This document shows, one piece after another, positions 1-5,307 of a stretch of 24,042 nt of DNA (its first letter is position 1; the number at the start of each line of letters is the position of its first letter). A program made the translations under genes and the position numbers. The DNA is from Bacillota bacterium. GTDB taxonomy: Bacteria > Bacillota > Clostridia > Monoglobales > Firm-18. The stretch is taken from positions 1 through 24,042 of the forward strand of contig JALOAJ010000036.1 in assembly GCA_023228885.1 (NCBI GenBank), in the 5' to 3' direction. Below the pieces are notes generated by a model. That model saw only the letters and a list, made by a program, of their open reading frames with translations. It ran no database searches and was not told where the DNA came from.

Positions 1-97
1 ATATTTGAATTTTCTCTGCCAATTGCTCACGGGTGTACTCTTTGTTTAATCGAGCCTGCTTAATAATTTTACCTAAGTTGTTCTTCCTTTTTCGCAC
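1..97 (-). CDS. XRE-family helix-turn-helix regulator, N-terminus only
   Basis: Reading the minus strand from a GTG at 97 gives an open frame that runs off the window edge. The 32 visible residues contain LGKIIKQARLNKEYTREQLA, which is the first part of a Cro/CI-type (XRE) HTH domain. A GAGGTGA ribosome binding site lies 8 bases before the GTG (plus-strand 105-111). The gene points away from the sigma-like gene at 642, the usual layout for an element repressor divergent from the operon it controls. The rest of the protein is outside the window, so its full domain make-up and length are unknown. The HTH assignment is firm for so short a piece because the helix 1 and helix 2 pattern is very typical. 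Confidence 0.75.
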   Translation of the reverse strand, partial: MRKRKNNLGKIIKQARLNKEYTREQLAEKIQI

Positions 98-251
98 TGT
101 CAGTTCACCTCGTATATATTTTAACCGTTTTATATGTTTTTTTAAAGGATATGAGAGAAGTTTAAAATAGGAATTATAATATCATATTAAAAAATTGATC
201 CCACCAAATAAAAAAAAGCAAATGGTTGGTGGGCGTATCAGTGTGTCTACT

Positions 252-287
252 ATCCCCTCCTTCCCTTTGCGGTAGGGGGGATTTTTT
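252..287 (+). terminator. Intrinsic terminator or attenuator 1
   Basis: ATCCCCTC (252-259) pairs with GGGGGGAT (275-282) with one T-G wobble, followed by a run of T. It lies directly after the CCCACCAA/TTGGTGGG inverted repeat, an arrangement compatible with attenuation. Confidence 0.6.
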
Positions 288-413
288 GTGTCCCGTCTAA
301 AAATACACATTCAGTGTTTTAATTTACTGTCGTTAAAAAAAGATTAGCCAATCAAATGGGACAAGCTGTTCTAAATGAGGAACAGACAGGTGTTAAAAAT
401 AGGAATTCTATAT

Positions 414-450
414 GCGTAATCATATCCAAGTGGATTGATTACGCTTTTTT
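414..450 (+). terminator. Intrinsic terminator or attenuator 2
   Basis: GCGTAATCA (414-422) pairs perfectly with TGATTACGC (436-444). Inside, ATCC/GGAT adds four pairs around an AAGT loop, with one bulged base. Six T follow at 445-450. This is the strongest of the three hairpins. Confidence 0.75.
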
Positions 451-477
451 CTTGCCCCTACGTTGTCGTTCCCCGCC

Positions 478-521
478 TGCCCTTCGACTCTCAAAACAGG
501 AGAATTGGAGGGCACTTTTTT
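478..521 (+). terminator. Intrinsic terminator or attenuator 3
   Basis: TGCCCT (478-483) pairs with AGGGCA (509-514), with an inner TCTC/GAGA helix, then CTTTTTT. It ends about 120 bp before the sigma-like gene. Confidence 0.5.
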
Positions 522-641
522 GTTTTTTTCGATAATTTTTAAAAAAATTTCTGAAAAGTTGCCAAAACCGATGTTCGCAATCGTGATAGTGAGTGAAAGG
601 GAGATAAACCGCCTTGCGGAAACGGAAGGAGGTGAACTCTA

Positions 642-1085
642 ATGGAGCTATCTTCTTCCCAAAGAAAAACGGTTGAGCATCAATTTGATAGCTTTTCTAA
701 GCGGGTATTAAAAAATGAAGCAAGAGATATTTTGAAAGAAATGAAAACTCTTCAGAAGTACGAGGTCTTGTTTTCTGAAATGCCCCAAAAGATGAAGGAA
801 GAATTTGATGCACGAGCGACAACGGACAAGTATTCATTTGAAACAACAAAATTCATGGCTTGTGGTTTTGAGATTGAAATTGAAAATGATTTGCTTGTCG
901 AGGCGTTGTCAGAACTGCCTGTGAGAAGCCGTGAAATCGTACTGCTTGCGTATTATTTTGGTATGTCAGATACCAAAATCGCAAAAGCAATGAATATGGT
1001 GCGGCGAACAGTACAGTATCAACGGTCTAACTCCTTGAAAAAATTAGAAAAATATATGGGAGGGAAAAATAATGCAGAAGGATAA
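642..1085 (+). CDS. Sigma-70 region-4-like transcription regulator of the mobile element
   Basis: The 147-residue product has a charged helical N-terminal half without a recognisable sigma region 2. Residues about 88-140 match the sigma-70 region 4 helix-turn-helix: LPVRSREIVLLAYYFGMSDT, then IAKAMNMVRRTVQYQRSNSL and a basic tail. Similar sigma-like proteins precede the Orf8-type HTH gene in Tn916-family elements (family knowledge), where they are thought to act on element transcription. The ATG has an excellent AAGGAGGTGA site about 6 bases upstream. The last 14 bases overlap the next gene, which points to translational coupling. It lies downstream of three attenuator-like hairpins, so its expression probably depends on readthrough. 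Whether it binds RNA polymerase as a true sigma factor cannot be told. Confidence 0.8.
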   Translation: MELSSSQRKTVEHQFDSFSKRVLKNEARDILKEMKTLQKYEVLFSEMPQKMKEEFDARATTDKYSFETTKFMACGFEIEIENDLLVEALSELPVRSREIVLLAYYFGMSDTKIAKAMNMVRRTVQYQRSNSLKKLEKYMGGKNNAEG

Positions 1086-1302
1086 GTCGATAATTCCGTT
1101 TCCTGTCATTGAAGCGGCGGTAAGCGGCGATGTGGATGCCATTAATGCTGTGTTAAAGCGGTATGAAGGTTACATAGCACGTCTTTCTACCAGAAGGCTG
1201 TATGATGAGGATGGTCATTCCTATATGGTCATTGATGAGGAAATGCGTCGGCGCTTGGAAACAAAACTGATTACAAAAATCCTTGAATTTAAGATTGCAT
1301 AA
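1072..1302 (+). CDS. Small helix-turn-helix protein, Tn916 Orf8-like
   Basis: A 76-residue protein with the signature FPVIEAAVSGDVDAINAVLK followed by RYEGYIARLSTRR. This is typical of the small HTH-domain proteins next to sigma-like genes in conjugative transposons (Tn916 Orf8 type, helix-turn-helix_16 family by recall). Its partner role is unknown; it is normally encoded with the upstream sigma-like protein. The start at 1072 lies inside the end of the previous gene, behind a GGGAGGG site about 8 bases upstream. The charged ending RRRLETKLITKILEFKIA looks helical and may serve in dimer formation (inference). The two-level hairpin at 1304-1358 starts two bases after the stop. Confidence 0.8.
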   Translation: MQKDKSIIPFPVIEAAVSGDVDAINAVLKRYEGYIARLSTRRLYDEDGHSYMVIDEEMRRRLETKLITKILEFKIA

Positions 1303-1303
1303 T

Positions 1304-1358
1304 CTTTAAGCCTGTGCGGGAATGTGTCCCCTTTCCACATTCCTGTCAGGCATTAAGG
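1304..1358 (+). promoter_or_regulatory. Two-level hairpin before the methyltransferase start
   Basis: The outer stem CTTTAAGCCTG (1304-1314) pairs with CAGGCATTAAGG (1347-1358) with one bulge and one wobble. The inner stem GGAATGTG (1319-1326) pairs perfectly with CACATTCC (1336-1343). No T run follows, so it is not a standard terminator. It lies between the HTH gene and the likely methyltransferase start at 1403. Possible roles are mRNA processing, attenuation or protein binding. Confidence 0.55.
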
Positions 1359-1402
1359 CTCTACAGGTTAATAGCAAAATTTGGACGGTGGGAGTTGAGA
1401 GT

Positions 1403-2047
1403 TTGGAAAAAAAGAATATAGCTTTAAATATGAACTGTATGGAAGGAATGAAACGGTTTCCGGGTAAATATTTTGATTTGGCTGTTGTTGACCCGGAATA
1501 TGGCATAAATATCAATCACAATATGGGACGTAGGAAAGGGGAGAATCCAAGTCCGTTTAAAAAAGTAAGATGGGACAGCGAGCCTCCGAAACAGGAGTAT
1601 TTCAATGAGTTATTTCGAGTTAGTAAAAACCAAATCATATTTGGAGGAAATTATTTTACAGATAAATTACCCCCATCTAAATGTTGGATATGTTGGGATA
1701 AGGGGTTTTCGGATGAAGTAAGCTTTGCTTCTTTCGAGCTTGCATGGACAAGTTTTAACCGGGCGGCAAAGAGAATTTTAATTTCATCAGTGCAAAAAAA
1801 CAGAATTCATCCTACACAAAAACCTGTCAAGTTATACGAATGGATTTTCAAAAACTATGCAAAAGACGGTTATAAAATTCTTGACACACATTTGGGTAGC
1901 GGCTCAAGTCGGATTGCCGCTTATAATTACGGATTAACTTTTATCGGGTATGAAATCGACAAGGATTATTTTGATTTGCAGGAAGAACGATTTTTACAAC
2001 ACTCAGCGCAGATGTCATTTATGGATCTGTCAGAAAAAGAGTGGTAG
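1403..2047 (+). CDS. Site-specific DNA methyltransferase (adenine-N6 or cytosine-N4)
   Basis: The protein carries the amino-methyltransferase motifs in the order catalytic motif first, SAM motif last. VVDPEYGI is motif IV (usual form DPPY), HPTQKP is the conserved loop, and DTHLGSGSSRIAA is the SAM-binding motif I (usual form DxFxGxG), followed by GYEIDKDYF. I chose TTG at 1403 (214 residues) because it has GGGAG 8 bases upstream and homologous proteins usually begin with about this sequence. An ATG at 1322 would add 27 residues that overlap the hairpin at 1304-1358 and look non-coding. No restriction gene is next to it, so it is a solitary methyltransferase as often seen in phages and conjugative elements, where it may protect against host restriction (inference). 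The glutamate in DPEY is a departure from the consensus; specificity is unknown. Confidence 0.85.
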   Translation: MEKKNIALNMNCMEGMKRFPGKYFDLAVVDPEYGININHNMGRRKGENPSPFKKVRWDSEPPKQEYFNELFRVSKNQIIFGGNYFTDKLPPSKCWICWDKGFSDEVSFASFELAWTSFNRAAKRILISSVQKNRIHPTQKPVKLYEWIFKNYAKDGYKILDTHLGSGSSRIAAYNYGLTFIGYEIDKDYFDLQEERFLQHSAQMSFMDLSEKEW

Positions 2048-2480
2048 GTATTTGTCATTCTATAAAAGCATATCGGAAGGTGTGCTTTTACAGGCTGATA
2101 AAGAGCCTTAAAATTAAAAAAGAAAGCGTAAATTACGCAGTATATGGCAGTCGGATACCTTCCGGTAGCAAACGAGCCAAGCGGTGAATACGCCATGACC
2201 CATGCATTTATTTATAAGTGCAGGTGAGCGAATAATATGAGCCGTGAAATAGACAGCAGGTCTATGGGCCATGACTTTGTTCCCGATATAATGATACTCC
2301 CGTTTTGAACGCTTCACAGCATTGAACGGTTCGCCATAAGCATGGGGAAAGGTGAAACTCCTGTGGGTTGACTTGCAATCAGCCATCTGATATAGCCTTT
2401 TGTTTTGATATTAGAAATGAACAGATAGCTTTTGTCTGCTTATTTCTAATGCCAAAAAATATATGAAAAGAGGGATTAGC
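2048..2480 (+). other. 433-bp gap: broken small gene or unrecognised RNA
   Basis: There is no intact gene with a good ribosome binding site. An 8-bp hairpin TAAAAGCA/TGCTTTTA (2063-2070/2083-2090) follows the methyltransferase. From ATG at 2144 one frame reads 27 residues beginning MAVGYLPVANEPSGEY, then TGA (2225-2227). The same frame resumes with ATG at 2237 for 23 residues to TGA (2306-2308), and again to TGA near 2369. The base composition is less AT-rich than the flanks. A near-palindrome GCGTAA-A-TTACGC lies at about 2127-2139. A longer minus-strand frame exists over 2114-2386 but has no credible start signal. Confidence 0.4.
2410..2450 (+). promoter_or_regulatory. Long hairpin just upstream of the DUF6075 gene
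   Basis: ATTAGAAATGAACAGA (2410-2425) pairs with TCTGCTTATTTCTAAT (2435-2450): 16 positions with one mismatch and one wobble, around a 9-base loop. It is followed by GCCAAAAAAT rather than a T run. It ends 30 bases before the GTG start at 2481 and could control translation or protect the 5' end of the message. Confidence 0.5.
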
Positions 2481-2888
2481 GTGAAAAATATTCTTTTTGC
2501 AAGTAAAGAACATAAGGCGTTTTATGTTCAAATGCTTTCCAAAGCTAAAAATGATGATTCTTACCATCGTGCATTTTTCTACACAATAGGAATTTGCAAG
2601 GAAACAAGGCAAAATATTGATACGCTTTTTAACTTTAAAGAAAGATGTATTGAGCCGGAGGGACTCTATGCCGGATGGCAGACCGGAACAACATACAAAT
2701 TATGCCGCCTTGCGTTTAATCTGTGGAATGGATGGGCGGAGAAAGGAAACGAACAAAGCTCCACACCGTATGAATTGTTCGATTGCGAGTTTTCTCCCTA
2801 CTTCTTTGAAGCAATAAAACTTCGGTATCCTGAATATTGCCGAGTACACGATAAGGCTGTTTCTAAACCATTTAAGCATATCAGATAA
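2481..2888 (+). CDS. DUF6075 family protein of unknown function
   Basis: The 135-residue product reads LFASKEHKAFYVQML, later NIDTLFNFKERCIEPEGLYAGW, QTGTTYKLCRLAFNLWNGW and CEFSPYFFEAIKLRYPEYC. These are the conserved blocks of a small protein family (DUF6075 by recall) found on clostridial conjugative elements and prophages. No catalytic residues can be assigned. I prefer GTG at 2481 because AGAGGG lies 8 bases upstream; the ATG at 2463 lacks a ribosome binding site and would place that AGAGGG inside the gene. Several conserved Cys, Trp and Tyr residues suggest a compact fold. The next gene follows after 19 bases with its own site, so the two are probably cotranscribed. Confidence 0.75.
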   Translation: MKNILFASKEHKAFYVQMLSKAKNDDSYHRAFFYTIGICKETRQNIDTLFNFKERCIEPEGLYAGWQTGTTYKLCRLAFNLWNGWAEKGNEQSSTPYELFDCEFSPYFFEAIKLRYPEYCRVHDKAVSKPFKHIR

Positions 2889-2907
2889 TAGAAAGGGGTT
2901 TTGCCTA

Positions 2908-3123
2908 ATGAAAAGTAAAGCTTTAAAAAAATCAGATGTTAGAGCTTCAGGGCAACTTGATATAAAGAGTGAGTATCAAAAGTGCGAGAATCTGGCTCCT
3001 TCAATTGTTATTGACGGTTGTACCGTGTCATTTACATCGACCAAAAAGGATACAGATGAAACGCTTATGGCAGTCAAAGAAATCCTCTTATCCGCTTACG
3101 GGACAAAACAGGTGGAGGGTTAA
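2908..3123 (+). CDS. Small transposon-encoded protein, possibly TnpW-like
   Basis: A 71-residue protein with a lysine-rich start (KSKALKKSDVR), a middle strand pattern SIVIDGCTVSFTSTKKDTDE and a final helix LMAVKEILLSAY. The size, the position directly before the recombinase and the strand-then-helix layout recall TnpW-type proteins of Tn4451-like elements, which read roughly IGxTxYxVxSxF...ETxxDKxxRLI. The match is by pattern only and is weak. A GAAAGGGG site lies about 8 bases before the ATG. An AAAGCCCT/AGGGCTTT repeat (3123-3130/3178-3185) starts at its stop codon and may form a weak terminator or the base of a larger fold upstream of the recombinase promoter. Confidence 0.6.
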   Translation: MKSKALKKSDVRASGQLDIKSEYQKCENLAPSIVIDGCTVSFTSTKKDTDETLMAVKEILLSAYGTKQVEG

Positions 3124-3152
3124 AAGCCCTCAACTCATTTGACAGAAAGGTA

Positions 3153-3243
3153 TGAATTTGAGATAATACAGATGAAAAGGGCTTTACCTTATGTTCCTTG
3201 ACAACTGAATAAGTTTACGCTTTAATCTATCATCTCAAATTCA
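3153..3243. repeat. 12-bp inverted repeat around the recombinase promoter
   Basis: TGAATTTGAGAT at 3153-3164 is the exact reverse complement of ATCTCAAATTCA at 3232-3243. The arms flank the TTGACA and TTTAAT promoter elements at 3198-3226; the right arm covers the expected transcription start and the leader. It could be a two-site operator or a stem formed in readthrough transcripts. Confidence 0.7.
3198..3226 (+). promoter_or_regulatory. Predicted promoter of the serine recombinase gene
   Basis: TTGACA (3198-3203), a 17-bp spacer, then TTTAAT (3221-3226). The start would fall near 3233, 34 bases before the ATG at 3267, which has an AGAGGATGG site. Confidence 0.65.
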
Positions 3244-3266
3244 AAAAATGAGAGGATGGATTAAAT

Positions 3267-4946
3267 ATGAATTATAGCAATATAGCATTAAAAAAAGATT
3301 TGCCGGATAATGAATTAGTAAATATTAAAAACTACATTCCTGATGAAGCAGACGTAGGGCGGCGTGTCCTATGCCTTTACCGTGTTTCCACCGATAAGCA
3401 AGTGACCTATAATGAAAGTAATCAGGCAGATATCCCTATGCAACGTCGAGAATGCCGCCGCTTTTTAGAACAGCAGGGATGGATACTTGTCCACGAAGAA
3501 CGTGAGGACGGTATATCTGGTCATAAAGTACGTGCTGATAAACGTGACAGCATACAAATCATAAAAGAATTGACAGCTATGAAAAAGTTTGATATTTTTC
3601 TTGTGTTCATGTTTGACCGTATTGGCAGAATTGCAGATGAAACACCGTTTGTTGTGGAATGGCTTGCAAAAAGTGGTGTTCGTGTATGGAGTACCCAAGA
3701 GGGCGAACAGCGTTTTGATAATCATACTGATAAACTAATGAACTATATACGTTTTTGGCAAGCGGATGGTGAAAGCGAAAAAACTTCTATCCGCACAAAA
3801 GCAAGTTTAGGGCAATTGGTAGAGGACGGACACTATAAGGGAGGTACAGCTCCATTCGGCTATAAGCTTGTTAAAAGCGGTCGGCTTGATAAGAAAAAGA
3901 ATGAAAAGAAAAATCTTGCTGTGCTTGAGGAAGAAGCAGTAATTGTCCGAAAAATCTTTGACCTTTATGTACGACATGGTTACGGTGTTCATAAAATTGC
4001 AAACACACTAATTGATGAAGGTGTTAAGACAAGAAAAGGAAAGAATTTTCACCATTCAAGTATAAACGGTATGATACGGAATTTGACATATACAGGTGTT
4101 TTGCGGAGTGGGGAAAGCCGTTCAGAGATAATTGAAGAATTACAGATTATACCGCCAAAAGTTTTTGAAAAAGCACAGGATATTATGGAAAAGCGTAGAA
4201 CTGATGCTGCCAACAAACGTACTTATCCAATGAATACTGAAAGTCGCTGTTTATTGAATGGCAAGATTTATTGTGCGTCATGTGGCTCACGGCTCATTGT
4301 TGGAACAAATGGCAAGTACTTTTATGAAAATGGTGTAAAGATGAAAAGCCTTCGCTATATGTGTTATGGTAAGACGAGAAAACAGACTGATTGCAATGGA
4401 CAGACGGGTTACACCGTCAAAAGAGTTGATAAAGTAATTGATAGCGTAATACGATACATATTTGAAAATATGCGGAGCATACCAAAGAGCGAAGTTGTAG
4501 ATTCGGGGATTGCAGCTTTGCAGCAGGAGCAGGAAAGCCGTTTAAAAACTGCACAGCGTGATTACACTAAGATAGCTGCTGACCTTGCTGAACTGAAGGG
4601 TGAGGTTTTGAACGCAATTCGTGGAAAAAGCAAATTTACACCCGAATTATTAAATGAATTGATTGCAGAATCTGAAAAGAAGCTAAGAGAGATTGAAACT
4701 ATCCGTAACACAGCCAAACGTGAGCTGGATGAGTGCAGATTCCGAGTGAAGGAAATGCAATCAAAATATGATGAAGTTATATCATGGACCCAGCTATACG
4801 ATGTAGCAGATATGCCGGCAAAGAAAATGATTGTTGCCAATTTAATAAACCGTATTGAAATTGACTTAAATTATGAAATAAATATTGACTTTAACATTGA
4901 TTTAAAACACTTCAATATTAACATTGATTTAGCTGCTTGCAAATAA
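3267..4946 (+). CDS. Large serine recombinase (integrase/excisionase of the element)
   Basis: The 559-residue protein has the full layout of a large serine recombinase. The resolvase domain (about 32-185) has the nucleophile Ser41 in YRVSTDKQ, with Arg39 beside it and the second catalytic block FDRIGR at 116-121. The recombinase domain follows (about 190-300), with GTAPFGYK and later YTGVL. The zinc ribbon near 335-380 has CASCG and later Cys residues (MCYGK, DCNGQ). A long coiled coil covers about 415-510 and the tail is rich in Ile and Asn. Such enzymes cut attP and attB at a central dinucleotide and join them through a 5'-phosphoserine link (established). It is the last gene of the element, next to the presumed right end. 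TnpX of Tn4451 is the closest family I can suggest. A 13-bp hairpin follows the stop. Confidence 0.93.
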   Translation: MNYSNIALKKDLPDNELVNIKNYIPDEADVGRRVLCLYRVSTDKQVTYNESNQADIPMQRRECRRFLEQQGWILVHEEREDGISGHKVRADKRDSIQIIKELTAMKKFDIFLVFMFDRIGRIADETPFVVEWLAKSGVRVWSTQEGEQRFDNHTDKLMNYIRFWQADGESEKTSIRTKASLGQLVEDGHYKGGTAPFGYKLVKSGRLDKKKNEKKNLAVLEEEAVIVRKIFDLYVRHGYGVHKIANTLIDEGVKTRKGKNFHHSSINGMIRNLTYTGVLRSGESRSEIIEELQIIPPKVFEKAQDIMEKRRTDAANKRTYPMNTESRCLLNGKIYCASCGSRLIVGTNGKYFYENGVKMKSLRYMCYGKTRKQTDCNGQTGYTVKRVDKVIDSVIRYIFENMRSIPKSEVVDSGIAALQQEQESRLKTAQRDYTKIAADLAELKGEVLNAIRGKSKFTPELLNELIAESEKKLREIETIRNTAKRELDECRFRVKEMQSKYDEVISWTQLYDVADMPAKKMIVANLINRIEIDLNYEINIDFNIDLKHFNINIDLAACK

Positions 4947-4950
4947 CACA

Positions 4951-4982
4951 AAACGGCTTAAAATAAAGGTTTTAAGCCGTTT
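4951..4982. terminator. Bidirectional terminator between recombinase and tRNA-Ala
   Basis: AAACGGCTTAAAA (4951-4963) pairs perfectly with TTTTAAGCCGTTT (4970-4982) around a 6-base loop. It stands between the convergent recombinase and tRNA genes and can end both transcripts; the T-rich tail is better on the minus strand, so it may be the tRNA's own terminator. Confidence 0.75.
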
Positions 4983-4987
4983 GTCGG

Positions 4988-5063
<76 letters not shown>

Positions 5064-5140
5064 GTGACTGGTACCCCAAAAGGGAATACCAAAAATTTTA
5101 TTCAGTTGTGATAAGAGGTATTGTAGTAGGACAGCTTGCG

Positions 5141-5162
5141 CTCCCAGCTGAGCTATACCCCC
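5141..5162 (-). pseudogene. Truncated tRNA-Ala 5' half
   Basis: The minus strand reads GGGGGTATAGCTCAGCTGGG and AG, identical to the first 22 bases of the neighbouring tRNA-Ala except one position (T for C at base 6). After it, GCGC follows with two bases missing relative to the D stem, and then unrelated sequence: no anticodon arm, no TTCGA T loop and no CCA. It therefore cannot be a functional tRNA. It lies inside the predicted leader of the intact tRNA. It is either the remnant of a tandem tRNA-Ala that lost its 3' half or a scar of an earlier insertion. Confidence 0.8.
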
Positions 5163-5192
5163 AAAAGTGCTCGCTTTTTTATGACTACAAAC

Positions 5193-5221
5193 ATAATAGC
5201 ATTATTTGCAAAATTAATCAA
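5193..5221 (-). promoter_or_regulatory. Predicted promoter of tRNA-Ala
   Basis: On the minus strand TTGATT (plus 5216-5221), a 17-bp spacer, then TATTAT (plus 5193-5198). Transcription from about 5186 would pass through the truncated tRNA copy and then the intact tRNA-Ala. Confidence 0.6.
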
Positions 5222-5261
5222 GCCTTTTGGCGTAAAACATCTTTATTTTTTTTCCTTCTTC

Positions 5262-5270
5262 TGTTATAAT
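5262..5270 (+). promoter_or_regulatory. Predicted extended -10 promoter of the lipoprotein gene
   Basis: TGTTATAAT (5262-5270) is a consensus extended -10 element. The -35 position is T-rich and poor. The start would be near 5277, about 30 bases before the ATG at 5308. Confidence 0.6.
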
Positions 5271-5307
5271 GACATAAGAGCGCATTCAATTTTTAGGAGT
5301 GTTTTCA

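Larger units (their letters stand above)
98..641 (+). promoter_or_regulatory. Leader region with tandem attenuator-like hairpins
   Basis: This 544-bp stretch between two divergent regulators holds no gene I can support. It contains an 8-bp inverted repeat CCCACCAA/TTGGTGGG (200-207/226-233) followed by three intrinsic-terminator shapes on the plus strand (listed separately). TATAAT occurs at 175-180, but I see no good -35 for it. The sigma-like gene starts directly after a strong GGAAGGAGGTGAAC site (around 623-636). In Tn916, transcription attenuation in a leader upstream of orf12 controls the element (established); an analogous role here is inference. Confidence 0.5.
1..4983 (+). mobile_element. 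Right-hand part of an integrated element with a large serine recombinase
   Basis: The block runs from the cut XRE regulator to the recombinase and carries a typical mobile-element set: XRE repressor, sigma-like regulator, Orf8-like small HTH protein, solitary DNA methyltransferase, DUF6075 protein and a large serine recombinase as last gene. The gene order resembles accessory modules of Tn916/Tn1549-type and related clostridial conjugative or mobilisable elements (family knowledge). No relaxase, coupling protein or type IV secretion gene is in view, so whether it can conjugate cannot be told; such genes would lie left of base 1. The right boundary is inferred to lie between the recombinase stop (4946) and the tRNA-Ala 3' end (4988). 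I could not identify the core dinucleotide or flanking repeats. Confidence 0.65.

Noticed and set aside
2114..2386. Open frame on the minus strand, 90 codons
   Set aside because: No ribosome binding site and no recognisable domain; it runs opposite to all element genes and mirrors an equally weak plus-strand frame.
2048..2462. Group II intron or its remnant in the gap
   Set aside because: I found no GTGYG-type 5' end, domain V consensus or reverse transcriptase fragment.
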